The notes: a model not told the origin generated them from the letters alone. A DNA stretch of 13,636 bases from Paludibacteraceae bacterium (GCA_017646225.1 JAGCMZ010000192.1:1-13636); one strand, 5' to 3'. Shown: positions 1 to 8,248, numbered from the stretch's first letter. Program-made: numbers and translations.

Positions 1-1175
1 AACGATTTTAATCGACCCTTTTTGTCGTATTTCAATTTGAATTGAACGGGTTCTTTGCCTTCTTGCAACACCTCGCCATTGATGCGTTTAATGGTACCAT
101 TCAAAGGCAACAAAGGCAAGAATTGTACAGGATAATCAATTTCGTACACATTGCACAAAAGGTCGTTGTAAGTAAAGGCATCTACCATCCAGTGCAAATT
201 ACCACTCAACAAACGCAACAGTTTGCTGTATTTGTTAATGCCATTGGGATAATATTTTACAAAAAGATCGATGCTGTAATAATCAATGGAGTCTGCCACC
301 GATTTTAGGTTTTTCTCGTATTCCATTAGGTGATTTACTGCCAAGGTATCGCCCAACCATGCTTTCACCAAGGCTAAGTTACGGTGTGCGTAAGGTTGTT
401 TTTCGGTTGGCAAATTGCGCATGTGGTACGACAACAAATCGGCGTATGCTGCCATGATACTACTGGTTTTGTCGCTCAATTTTAAGCTCTCCTTGTTGTT
501 CATGGCTTCAATCATTTGTTTTTGAAGCTCTTCAACACCTGTTATCGAAGAAAAATCGTACAAGCTAAAGGGCATATCAAAGGCGCAAAAACCATACCAC
601 GCATACACTTCTTGACGTACACGGGCAAACACAGCCTGAATACCTACCCTTTCGTTTACGGGGAATTCGTCGGTAAAGTCTGCGTTCGATGTTAGGTAAG
701 TGCCGTGAATAACTCCGTAATCTTTTTCGTATAGCATACTGCCATCTGAATACGACAAACGGTAACGATACCTTACTTTATAAGGTATTTCGTATTGGCT
801 TTCGTCGTTTATAGGTTGCAAGGTAGAATCAACTGGCAAGGGTTCGTTGTTAAACCAAATTTCTACTACCAAACGTTGGGGAGTTTCGCTGTTGTGTTTG
901 ATGTAAGAGGGAATGAATTTCCAAACCGAAAAACGTCCTTCGGAATCGACCATCTTATTCATTACAAATTCGGTGTGCTTCCAGTCTTCGTTTTCGTAGC
1001 GTCCAGTTGCTTGCGCATACGCAACGTCTTGCATCATATACACATCGGCATAATCAAACAAAACTCCTTTGCTAGGAGTTTGAAAGAAATCTACTTCATC
1101 GGTGGTTGATACATTTGCTGCTAAGGCCACAACACCTAGGCAAATCATCGCCACACTCATTATCCATTTCTTCAT
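1..1175 (-). CDS. Secreted protein of unknown function, 3' end cut by window edge
   Basis: The frame starts at the ATG at 1175-1173 and stays open for 391 codons to the left edge, so the C-terminus is missing. The N-terminus is a clear Sec signal peptide: two lysines, a hydrophobic core, and a probable cleavage after VALAA (about residue 20). It has no lipobox cysteine, so the product is probably periplasmic, outer-membrane associated or exported. The next 200 residues look rich in beta strands with many Tyr, Trp and charged residues; residues about 225-330 look more helical. I do not recognise the family and see no catalytic motif. A TAnnTTTG promoter box at 1209-1202 lies 26 bases before the ATG, and there is no Shine-Dalgarno sequence. 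The gene is divergent from the efflux operon. That it is a gene rests on the long open frame, signal peptide and promoter. Confidence 0.85.
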   Translation of the reverse strand, partial: MKKWIMSVAMICLGVVALAANVSTTDEVDFFQTPSKGVLFDYADVYMMQDVAYAQATGRYENEDWKHTEFVMNKMVDSEGRFSVWKFIPSYIKHNSETPQRLVVEIWFNNEPLPVDSTLQPINDESQYEIPYKVRYRYRLSYSDGSMLYEKDYGVIHGTYLTSNADFTDEFPVNERVGIQAVFARVRQEVYAWYGFCAFDMPFSLYDFSSITGVEELQKQMIEAMNNKESLKLSDKTSSIMAAYADLLSYHMRNLPTEKQPYAHRNLALVKAWLGDTLAVNHLMEYEKNLKSVADSIDYYSIDLFVKYYPNGINKYSKLLRLLSGNLHWMVDAFTYNDLLCNVYEIDYPVQFLPLLPLNGTIKRINGEVLQEGKEPVQFKLKYDKKGRLKS

Positions 1176-1201
1176 GGTTCACTTATTATCAGTTTCGTCT
1201 A

Positions 1202-1209
1202 CAAAGGTA
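1202..1209 (-). promoter_or_regulatory. Bacteroidota -7 promoter box of the leftward secreted-protein gene
   Basis: On the minus strand this reads TACCTTTG, an exact match to TAnnTTTG, the -7 element of the Bacteroidota primary sigma factor. The start codon is 26 bases downstream. No good TTTG -33 box lies at the usual 19-20 base spacing; that place is occupied by one arm of the inverted repeat at 1226-1244. Confidence 0.55.
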
Positions 1210-1225
1210 ATATATTTCTAAAAAT

Positions 1226-1244
1226 ATACCATTATTATTGGTAT
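1226..1244. promoter_or_regulatory. Inverted repeat between the divergent promoters, possible operator
   Basis: The sequence is ATACC, nine bases, then GGTAT, a perfect 5-bp inverted repeat. It sits between the two divergent -7 boxes (1202-1209 and 1251-1258), where both -33 boxes would be expected. Neither promoter has a convincing -33 box, so a factor bound here could control both directions. The arms are short and the region is AT-rich, so chance is not excluded. Confidence 0.3.
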
Positions 1245-1250
1245 TTATAC

Positions 1251-1258
1251 TACTTTTG
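1251..1258 (+). promoter_or_regulatory. Bacteroidota -7 promoter box of the efflux operon
   Basis: The sequence TACTTTTG matches TAnnTTTG exactly. It ends 14 bases before the ATG at 1273, so the transcript would have a leader of only about 5-10 bases. No clear -33 TTTG is present at normal spacing. Confidence 0.55.
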
Positions 1259-1272
1259 TAAAAATTGCAACT

Positions 1273-1770
1273 ATGAAAACACTTCGATATCTATTTTGGA
1301 CTTTGCTATGCAGCGGTGCTTTCTTGTTTACGGCATGCACAGAACCCGTTCAGCCTTTTTTGGGCGATTATAGTTACAAAGTAACAGGGGATGTTGTAAT
1401 CAACGATTCTATCATTACCCCTTTAACCGATAAAATAGGATCGCTTAATGTAATTCACATTGACGATTCTACGGTACTGCTTACCCTTAACGAATTAGAA
1501 GGCGGTGTATACACCACAAGAGGATATGTATCTGATTCGCACATTGTTATCGATCCGTTTAAATGCAACATTACCATCCAAAGCGAAGAAATAGAAGATT
1601 TTTCGCTACGACCTACCACCATTCTTACTACCTACGCTACAGAAGTGAGCGGACAAGCTACGCGCTACGAGCATACCTTACTGTTCGATCTTCGTTACCA
1701 AGGAACGTCCATTTCTGATAGCAGCACATTGGTAGGTGATCACATTACCATGGTTGCCAAAAAAAATTAA
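1273..1770 (+). CDS. Small lipoprotein of unknown function, first gene of the efflux operon
   Basis: The protein has 165 residues. Its N-terminus is a type II (lipoprotein) signal: basic Lys/Arg, a hydrophobic stretch, and a lipobox LFTAC with Cys22 as the lipidated residue. The mature part of about 140 residues is rich in Thr, Ser, Ile and Val, with alternating polar and hydrophobic residues suggesting a small beta-sheet or beta-barrel fold (calycin-like at a guess). I cannot assign it to a named family. It ends three bases before the RND adaptor gene and has its own promoter box at 1251-1258, so it leads the operon. Its placement suggests an envelope partner or accessory of the pump, but nothing in the sequence proves this. 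There is no Shine-Dalgarno sequence. Confidence 0.85.
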   Translation: MKTLRYLFWTLLCSGAFLFTACTEPVQPFLGDYSYKVTGDVVINDSIITPLTDKIGSLNVIHIDDSTVLLTLNELEGGVYTTRGYVSDSHIVIDPFKCNITIQSEEIEDFSLRPTTILTTYATEVSGQATRYEHTLLFDLRYQGTSISDSSTLVGDHITMVAKKN

Positions 1771-1773
1771 ACT

Positions 1774-2802
1774 ATGCAACGTATTGTTCCATACATGGTT
1801 GGGGTGCTGTTTTTGCTGGCCTGCAGTTGTCAACCCGCTACGCGCAACAAACAACAAGCTACTGCCATTAAGGTAGAAGTAGAACGCATTTCTACACAAG
1901 AGCAAGTGCTTACCCATCACTACACAGGTGTCATCAAAGAGGCCAATTCCATCCCATTGAGTGCACAATCCAATGGTGCCGTTACGCACATTTTTGTAAA
2001 AAAGGGCGATAAAGTCAAAGCCGGACAAGCTCTTTTAAGGGTAGATACCTTGCAAGCCCACCATGCGTTACAAATGGCATTGGCCAGTTTAACACAAGCC
2101 CAAGATGGCATTAATCGCGCTAAGCAAGTGTACCAACAAGGCGGAGTTACCGACCAAAAAATGATAGAGCTTAACAGCCAACTACTGCAAGCACAATCCA
2201 TGTACAACATCGCACAACAACGATTCAACGACTGCACCGTAAAGGCGCCATCGGACGGTGTTATTGGCAATATTCAGGTAAAAGTAGGCCAAAACATTGT
2301 TCCTGGAGTTGCCATTATTACCTTATTAGATATGCATTCGTACCAAGTATCGTTCGATGTTCCCGAATCGGATATGTCGGTTATTCAATTAAACGATACC
2401 GGACATGTTACCCTAACGGTGCTGGGTGTGCAATTGCCCATTCAAATCATCGAGAAAAATTTACTAGCCAATCAAATTGCCCATACCTATACCCTTACTG
2501 CTACCCTAAAAGACATGCCAGCAGCGGTAAAAGAACAATTATATCCAGGTATGGTTGGCAAAGTGGCTTTACCTGCTAAAAACGTTACAGGCATTATTTT
2601 ACCCAACACCTGCATACATACCCAACCTACCGGACAAATGGTATGGGTGGCATCGCAAGGCAAAGCTTATCGCAAAACCGTTACCGTTGGTAATTACACC
2701 CAAGGTGGGGTGCTGATTGTAGACGGACTAGCTGTAGGCGATACCATTATTGTTAAAGGACACCACAAATTGTACAACGGTGCTCCCATTTACATAGAAT
2801 AA
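1774..2802 (+). CDS. RND efflux periplasmic adaptor (membrane fusion protein), lipoprotein
   Basis: The 342-residue protein is the HlyD/AcrA-type adaptor that bridges the inner-membrane RND pump and the TolC-like channel. The N-terminal signal ends in LLAC, with Cys17 as the likely lipidation site (Cys19 is a less likely alternative). Residues 60-92 form the first half of the biotinyl-lipoyl-like domain (SNGAVTHIFVKKGDKVKAGQ). Residues about 93-150 form a helical hairpin, and KAPSDGVIG (157-165) begins the returning lipoyl half. The rest fits the beta-barrel and membrane-proximal domains, ending in the usual V.G....GA pattern. The hairpin is short, as in many Bacteroidota adaptors. The gene follows the lipoprotein by 3 bases and precedes the pump by 10. 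The exported substrate cannot be read from the sequence. Confidence 0.95.
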   Translation: MQRIVPYMVGVLFLLACSCQPATRNKQQATAIKVEVERISTQEQVLTHHYTGVIKEANSIPLSAQSNGAVTHIFVKKGDKVKAGQALLRVDTLQAHHALQMALASLTQAQDGINRAKQVYQQGGVTDQKMIELNSQLLQAQSMYNIAQQRFNDCTVKAPSDGVIGNIQVKVGQNIVPGVAIITLLDMHSYQVSFDVPESDMSVIQLNDTGHVTLTVLGVQLPIQIIEKNLLANQIAHTYTLTATLKDMPAAVKEQLYPGMVGKVALPAKNVTGIILPNTCIHTQPTGQMVWVASQGKAYRKTVTVGNYTQGGVLIVDGLAVGDTIIVKGHHKLYNGAPIYIE

Positions 2803-2812
2803 ACTCCAGAAC

Positions 2813-5800
2813 GTGATAAAGCGCGACCACATACAAGCTGCCATGAGAAACCACGGCATCGTGTTTTTCATCATTGCCCTACTAACGGCATTTGGCATTG
2901 TGGCACTTCGTCAGATGAACAAAGACGAATTTCCACAATTTACCATTCGCCAAGGCGTAATTGCAGCTATTTATCCGGGCGCAACGGCACAAGAGGTAGA
3001 AGAACAAGTTACCATTGCGCTCGAAAACTACTTGAATGGTTTTGAATTTATCGACAAAGAAAATACCTACTCGGTTTCGGAAGATGGCGTAGCATACGTG
3101 TACGTGATGTTGCGCAACAGCGTACAATCCAGCAACGATGCTTGGACCAAAATACGAGCGGGATTGGATTTACTGAAAAAAACATCCATGCCACCCGGTG
3201 TGTTAGAAATGGTATTGGTAGACGATTTTGGCAACACATCGTCTATGCTATTGGCACTGGAGAGCGACGAACGCAGTCCCCGCGAGTTGGAAGACTTTGC
3301 CAACCAATTGTGCACCCAACTGCGTACCCTACCCGAAATGGGACGCATCAAAGTTATGGGTGGAAAACACGAAGAAGTGGCCGTTTACATCGACCCCAAC
3401 CGCTTGGCTGCCTACGGCATTGACCCCACTAGCATACAACTAGCACTGCTAACGCGCGGCATGCGCATTATGGGTGGCAACATTGGCACGGGACACCCTT
3501 TGCAAGTGGAAACACCCTACACCAGCCCTGCCGAGGTGGCCGAACAAATTGTATGGTCCGACCCCACTACCGGAAAAAACCTACGCCTCAAAGACATTGC
3601 TACTATAAAGCATCAATACGCCAAGGCCAATAAATTCATTGCTTTTTACAGTGGCGATGCCAATGCCGAAATTGTTCCCGAACGTTCGTGCCTTATTATC
3701 AACATGGAAATGGTACCAGGCAACAACATTGTTTCGTTTGGCGAAAAGGTAAACCACATTATCGACCAACAATTGACGCATTTTCCACCCGATATTCGTA
3801 CGCACCGCATTACCAACCAACCCAAAGTAGTAGACGATTCGGTTATATCGTTTTTGCAAGACATTGTTACCTCTATTTTGGTGGTTATTTTGGTGATGTT
3901 GTTGCTGTTTCCACTTAAAACCGCCTTGGTATCCAGTACAGGTGTACCCGTGTGCATTGCCATTTGCATTGGGTTGATGTACCTGATGAACATCGAGCTG
4001 AATACCGTTACACTGGCTGCCCTTATTTTTGTATTGGGCATGATTGTAGACGACTCGGTAATTGTTATTGACGGTTATACAGACTTATTGGAAAAAGGAC
4101 ACAGCAGGTGGTATTCGGCAGCGGTCAGCACCAAACAATTGTTTGTACCCATGACCTTGGCAACTTGCTCTATATCGGGCATGTTCTTTCCCATGACCCG
4201 CATCATTACCGGTCCTTTGGGCGATTTTGTGCAACTGTTCCCCTATGCGGTTTTGTTTGCCCTTACGGCCAGTATTTTTTACGCTACTTGGGCTACGCCT
4301 TATTTGGCTACTCGTTTTATACGTTACCAACAACCCGAGCAATTAAAAGGGTTTGAACGTTGGCAAAACCTCTTCTTTACCTGGTTACAACGTCATTATA
4401 AACGCATACTAACCTACTGTTTTAACCACCCCAAACAGTGTTACGGCATGCTCGCTTTGTGCATGGGCATTGGTATCTTTTTGCTAACACAACTCAACTT
4501 GCAACTGCTGCCCAAAGCCGAACGCGAATGTTTTGCGGTAGAAATTCACCTTGAAAACAACGCTAGCATTGACGAAACAGCACAAGTGGCCGATTCGCTT
4601 GCACGCCTTATGCGTACCGATAGCCGCATTACCTCTATCACCTCGTTTGTAGGACAAGCGTCGCCCCGCTTCCATGCCACCTATACCCCACAGATGGCCA
4701 AACCCAGCTACGCTCAGTTTATTGTCAATACTACATCGACCGAGGCTACAGCTCAACTTTTACGCGAATTGAGCCCCCAATACGAGCATTATTTCCCCAA
4801 CGCTTACGTCCGCTTTAAACAATTGGACTACCAAGCGGCCAAAAATCCATTGGAAGTACGTGTACAAGGAACCCATTGGGAAGACATGGAACCCATTGCC
4901 GATAGCATCAAGCAATTTATGGCTACCCAACCCGAAATGGTTTGGGTACACTCCGATTTTGACACATACACCGCTCAAACACGTTTCACCCTTAACCCAA
5001 GCGAAGCTGCACGCCTGGGCATTACCGAGGCCAAACTGTCGCTGTATTTGCGTACGCTAACCGAAGGAACTAACCTAAGCAGCATTTGGGAGGGAGATTA
5101 TCAAATTCCCGTTACGCTTTACACGCAAAATGCCGATAGCCTAACCCCTGCCCAATTAGAAGACGTACTGATTCCTACCCTATATCCATCGATATGGGTT
5201 CCCATTCGACAAGTGGCGAGTCTGAGCCCCGAATGGCACCACGCAAGCATTGAAAGGCGCAATTCGGTGCGTACCATTACCATCGGTTGCGATTTAGCAC
5301 CAGGCATTAGCCAAGTGGATGCCGAAAGACAAGTAAAAAAATGGGTAGAAAGCCATTTAACCACCTTACCTAGCGATGTAAGCATTACGTATGGCGGATT
5401 AAGTTCCATTAACCAACAACTCATTCCTCAAATTTTGTGGAGCGTGGTAGCCGCCTTGCTAGTAATGTTTGCCTTGCTGCTTTACCATTTTGGCAAAGTG
5501 CCATTGGCCTTATTGGCCTTGTCTAGCTCTATATTGTGCATTTTTGGTGCCTTTGTAGGTTTATACCTATTTAAGATGGATATTTCCATTACTGTTATTT
5601 TGGGCATTGTGAGTTTAATTGGCATCATTGTGCGCAATGCCATTATTATGTACGAATATGCAGAAGAATTAAAGAACAAACACCATTTATCGGCCAAAGA
5701 AGCCGCCTTCCAAGCGGGCTTGCGCCGTATGCGTCCTGTCTTTTTAACCTCTGCTACCACAGCATTGGGTGTATTGCCCATGATTTTAGCACAAACCAGC

Positions 5801-5914
5801 CTTTGGATGCCCATGGGTGTGGTTATTTGCATCGGCACCATATTAACCTTGCCTTTAACCTTAACCATATTACCTATTTTCTATTGGAAGTTGTACCGTC
5901 GTGAGGCAAAATAA
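2813..5914 (+). CDS. RND-family efflux pump, inner-membrane permease (AcrB/MexF superfamily)
   Basis: The 1033 residues match the family's usual length. The protein is the proton-driven pump of a tripartite exporter. Landmarks seen: the N-terminal membrane helix followed by FPQFTIRQGV and YPGATAQEVEEQV (porter domain start); the TM4 motif GMIVDDSVIVID with Asp413 and Asp414 as proton-relay residues; the second-half repeat helices; and the C-terminal GLRRMRPVFLTSATTALG motif. The set start is GTG at 2813. An in-frame ATG at 2843 would shorten the protein by 10 residues; I prefer GTG because relatives carry a similar short helix before the first membrane segment, but this is not settled. The gene overlaps the TolC-like gene by 14 bases. 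The FPxFTIRQG signature resembles the broad AcrB/HAE1-like group more than heavy-metal CusA types, but the substrate is unknown. Confidence 0.96.
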   Translation: MIKRDHIQAAMRNHGIVFFIIALLTAFGIVALRQMNKDEFPQFTIRQGVIAAIYPGATAQEVEEQVTIALENYLNGFEFIDKENTYSVSEDGVAYVYVMLRNSVQSSNDAWTKIRAGLDLLKKTSMPPGVLEMVLVDDFGNTSSMLLALESDERSPRELEDFANQLCTQLRTLPEMGRIKVMGGKHEEVAVYIDPNRLAAYGIDPTSIQLALLTRGMRIMGGNIGTGHPLQVETPYTSPAEVAEQIVWSDPTTGKNLRLKDIATIKHQYAKANKFIAFYSGDANAEIVPERSCLIINMEMVPGNNIVSFGEKVNHIIDQQLTHFPPDIRTHRITNQPKVVDDSVISFLQDIVTSILVVILVMLLLFPLKTALVSSTGVPVCIAICIGLMYLMNIELNTVTLAALIFVLGMIVDDSVIVIDGYTDLLEKGHSRWYSAAVSTKQLFVPMTLATCSISGMFFPMTRIITGPLGDFVQLFPYAVLFALTASIFYATWATPYLATRFIRYQQPEQLKGFERWQNLFFTWLQRHYKRILTYCFNHPKQCYGMLALCMGIGIFLLTQLNLQLLPKAERECFAVEIHLENNASIDETAQVADSLARLMRTDSRITSITSFVGQASPRFHATYTPQMAKPSYAQFIVNTTSTEATAQLLRELSPQYEHYFPNAYVRFKQLDYQAAKNPLEVRVQGTHWEDMEPIADSIKQFMATQPEMVWVHSDFDTYTAQTRFTLNPSEAARLGITEAKLSLYLRTLTEGTNLSSIWEGDYQIPVTLYTQNADSLTPAQLEDVLIPTLYPSIWVPIRQVASLSPEWHHASIERRNSVRTITIGCDLAPGISQVDAERQVKKWVESHLTTLPSDVSITYGGLSSINQQLIPQILWSVVAALLVMFALLLYHFGKVPLALLALSSSILCIFGAFVGLYLFKMDISITVILGIVSLIGIIVRNAIIMYEYAEELKNKHHLSAKEAAFQAGLRRMRPVFLTSATTALGVLPMILAQTSLWMPMGVVICIGTILTLPLTLTILPIFYWKLYRREAK

Positions 5915-7274
5915 TACCTACATAGCATTTTTAAAACGTAGCATCATGGGGCTATGTACTTGGCTATTGGCATCGTTGGCAATGGCCAATACCCCCCTTA
6001 CACTCGATTCTTGCCTACACCTGGCCGAGCAAAACAACAAAATTATCCAACAATCGGCCATCGAAGTAAGCAAGGCAGAACAGGTAAAAAGTCAGGCCCT
6101 TACCAAATATTTTCCACAAGTAAGCGCATCGGCCATGGGTTTTCATAGCCTAAACCCCATGATAGAGGTAGGCATAGACGATATACGCAATGCCGGTGTA
6201 CGCGATTTGCTCACTACCCTATACGGCAATTACGGCGAAGCATTGGGACTTGACAACACCCTTTCGTTTTTGGAATACGGTTACCAAGTGGGCGTAACGG
6301 CCCTACAACCCGTGTACATGGGTGGAAAAATTGTAGCCGGCAACAAATTGGCACAAGTAGGTGTAGAAGCCGCTCAACTACAAGAAAGCATTACCCAACG
6401 CGATGTATTGCAAGAGGTAGAAGAAAGTTATTGGTTGGTTGTAGGTTTAACCGACAAGCAACAAACCCTAACGTCAGGCATGGCATTGGTAGATACCCTG
6501 CACAAAGTGGTAGAAACGGCGGTGAATGCAGGGCTTGCCCTTCCTACCGATTTAATGCAAGTGGCGCTTAAAAAATCGGAGCTACAACGCACCCAGATAC
6601 AGCTTAACAACGGCATGCAACTGGCCAAACGGGCACTTTGTTTGTCCATTGGAGTGCCTTACAACGATAGCATAACGGTGGGATCGACAGCGGCAGAAAC
6701 CACCCCACAAACCCTTGATTTTACCACTTCTCAAACACCCGAGCATCGATTGTTGCAATTGCAACTGCAAGCTGCTCAATTGCAAAAACGCATGGCCATA
6801 GCCGTTGCGCTCCCCCAAGTAGCCGTAGGCGCTTATTACGGATACAGCAACATGCAAGCCAATATATTCAGAAATGGTTTGGGCAGTCAGTATGGCAACG
6901 GAACCCTTTTCTTTTCGGTTTCGGTACCCTTATCGGCTTGGTGGGAAACGGCTCACAAAATAAAGGAACACAACTTAGAAATAGAGCAAGCACGTTTGCA
7001 ACAAGAACATACCAACGCATTGTTGCACATGCGTGCCCAACAAGCGCACAATCAAATGAACGAGGCTTCGTTGCTCATTAACGAATACGAAAATGCCTTG
7101 CAACTGGCTACACAAAACTACAACCTAACCCAAGCAGACTACCAAGCAGGCAGGGTTACTATTTCGCAACTGCTAGAGGCGCAAACGGTATTGTTGCAAG
7201 CGCAAAACAACCTTACCGATGCCTTTATTAGCTATCGCATTGCCGAAAGAAAGTTCCTAAATTATCAACATTGA
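5901..7274 (+). CDS. TolC-family outer-membrane efflux channel
   Basis: The 457-residue protein is the outer-membrane exit duct for the pump. It shows the family's two-fold repeat: LTLDSCLHLAEQNN at the start of the first half, the strand region QPVYMGGKIVAGNKLA, long alpha-helical coils rich in Gln, Ala and Leu, and the second repeat ending in QADYQAGRVTISQLLEAQ. Between the first strands lies an insert of about 35 residues (IDDIRNAGVRDLL and following), which I believe is common in Bacteroidota members. The start is GTG at 5901, inside the pump gene. The in-frame ATG at 5946 would leave a signal peptide without positive charges, whereas the GTG start supplies Arg2, Lys12 and Arg13 before the hydrophobic core and the AMA cleavage site. 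This favours GTG and translational coupling to the pump. Confidence 0.93.
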   Translation: MRQNNTYIAFLKRSIMGLCTWLLASLAMANTPLTLDSCLHLAEQNNKIIQQSAIEVSKAEQVKSQALTKYFPQVSASAMGFHSLNPMIEVGIDDIRNAGVRDLLTTLYGNYGEALGLDNTLSFLEYGYQVGVTALQPVYMGGKIVAGNKLAQVGVEAAQLQESITQRDVLQEVEESYWLVVGLTDKQQTLTSGMALVDTLHKVVETAVNAGLALPTDLMQVALKKSELQRTQIQLNNGMQLAKRALCLSIGVPYNDSITVGSTAAETTPQTLDFTTSQTPEHRLLQLQLQAAQLQKRMAIAVALPQVAVGAYYGYSNMQANIFRNGLGSQYGNGTLFFSVSVPLSAWWETAHKIKEHNLEIEQARLQQEHTNALLHMRAQQAHNQMNEASLLINEYENALQLATQNYNLTQADYQAGRVTISQLLEAQTVLLQAQNNLTDAFISYRIAERKFLNYQH

Positions 7275-7277
7275 CAA

Positions 7278-7293
7278 AAATTGTTAACAATTT
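7278..7293. promoter_or_regulatory. Perfect 16-bp palindrome upstream of the HU-SPOR promoter
   Basis: The sequence AAATTGTTAACAATTT is an exact palindrome with no spacer. It starts 3 bases after the TolC-like stop codon and ends 13 bases before the -33 box of the next promoter. It lacks a GC-rich stem, so it is a poor terminator and more likely a binding site for a dimeric regulator. Confidence 0.35.
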
Positions 7294-7306
7294 AGCACCA
7301 CCTAGG

Positions 7307-7338
7307 GTTGCATAACATTGGTTTTTGTACTATTTTTG
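7307..7338 (+). promoter_or_regulatory. Bacteroidota -33/-7 promoter of the HU-SPOR gene
   Basis: GTTG (7307-7310) serves as the -33 box and TATTTTTG (7331-7338) as an exact TAnnTTTG -7 box, with a 20-base spacer. Transcription would begin around 7343-7346, at or next to the ATG at 7345, implying a leaderless or nearly leaderless message. Confidence 0.6.
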
Positions 7339-7344
7339 TGCTTT

Positions 7345-8232
7345 ATGCTTCAAATAGTGCAACACATAGAACCCTTGTTGAGAAACCACAACTTTGTGGT
7401 GATTCCTGCATTGGGCGGTTTTGTGGCTTCGGAACAACCTTCTCGCTACGAAAACGGCATGCTATACCCTCCTTGTAAAAAGGTGGGATTCAACCCTACC
7501 CTTACCTACAACGATGGTTTGTTGGCACAAGCCATTGCACAACAAAACAGTTGCACCCTTTCTGAAGCCAATGCACAAATAGAACAAGAAGTAAAGGTTT
7601 TGTACCAACAATTGCGTTTATGGAAACACGTATCGTTGGGCAATTTGGGTTGTCTTCACCAAACCGAAAACGGCATTGATTTTGACCCACAAGCCGATGG
7701 TATTCCTTTGAATACATCGTACGGATTAAAACCTGTTTATTTCCCCGAAATAACCCGCAACGCCGTTCCTCAGGAACAACCCAACGAATCGCCCGTAGCC
7801 ATCAAAAAAGCACTTGCCTTGCCTGCCAAAACATCGTCTCGTTTTGCTGCGGCTTGCGTAGCTGCTATTCTGATTTTGCTCATGATTCCGGTTAATTTTA
7901 CCCATCACGAGCAAGAATCAAGAGCCATGTTTGTAGCGCCACCATCGTTCCAAGAGGTTGTTATCACACCAGAACCCGCTGCTCAAGCTCCAGTTACTTG
8001 CAATCACTTTCATGTAGTAATTGGCAGTTTCAATACACAAGCGAAGGCATTTAAATTTATCAGCGAATTACCATCTTCGCTAGCTGATAGCAAGATAATC
8101 TACTCTGAACACAGATTTAGAATTATTGCAGCATCGTATCCTACCGAAGAGCTAGGATTTGCAGGTATTGAGCAAATAGCACAGACTTATCCCGACTTTA
8201 AAGACGCATGGCTTTTGCATTATAACCCATAA
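7345..8232 (+). CDS. HU-CCDC81-like and SPOR domain membrane protein
   Basis: The protein has 295 residues from the ATG at 7345. Residues 1-55 and about 56-130 match my recollection of the paired prokaryotic HU-CCDC81 modules: HIEPLLRNHNFVVIPALGGF, then FNPTLTYNDGLLAQ, and LGNLGCLHQTENGIDFDP. A linker leads to one membrane helix at about 166-184 (AAACVAAILILLMIPVNF). Residues 219-295 form a SPOR domain (HFHVVIGSFNTQAKAFKFI), a fold that binds septal peptidoglycan lacking stem peptides. The HU-like part should be cytoplasmic and SPOR periplasmic. A longer in-frame TTG start at 7318 is unlikely because it lies inside the promoter. The domain assignment is from memory of the family, which is common in Bacteroidota; a role in chromosome organisation or cell division is inference. 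Confidence 0.88.
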   Translation: MLQIVQHIEPLLRNHNFVVIPALGGFVASEQPSRYENGMLYPPCKKVGFNPTLTYNDGLLAQAIAQQNSCTLSEANAQIEQEVKVLYQQLRLWKHVSLGNLGCLHQTENGIDFDPQADGIPLNTSYGLKPVYFPEITRNAVPQEQPNESPVAIKKALALPAKTSSRFAAACVAAILILLMIPVNFTHHEQESRAMFVAPPSFQEVVITPEPAAQAPVTCNHFHVVIGSFNTQAKAFKFISELPSSLADSKIIYSEHRFRIIAASYPTEELGFAGIEQIAQTYPDFKDAWLLHYNP

Positions 8233-8248
8233 CCATCGTTAGTCACTC

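Noticed and set aside
795..1109. Rightward frame of 104 codons at the left end
   Set aside because: It is a shadow of the leftward secreted-protein gene, which has a signal peptide, promoter and a far longer open frame.
1678..2028. Antisense frame of 116 codons across the lipoprotein-adaptor junction
   Set aside because: It overlaps two well supported genes, has no promoter box, and reads as a low-plausibility protein.
5482..5868. 128-codon antisense frame inside the RND pump gene
   Set aside because: It lies wholly opposite a strongly supported coding region, has no signal or family feature, and reflects codon bias of the pump gene. The same holds for the antisense frame at 3646-4041.
7275..7300. 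Terminator after the TolC-like gene
   Set aside because: The palindrome there is AT-rich with no loop and no T tract beyond three bases, so it would form a weak hairpin; no other terminator was seen after the efflux operon.
7318..7344. TTG start giving the HU-SPOR protein nine extra N-terminal residues
   Set aside because: These bases hold the -7 promoter box and would add a hydrophobic stretch foreign to the family; the ATG at 7345 fits the expected start.
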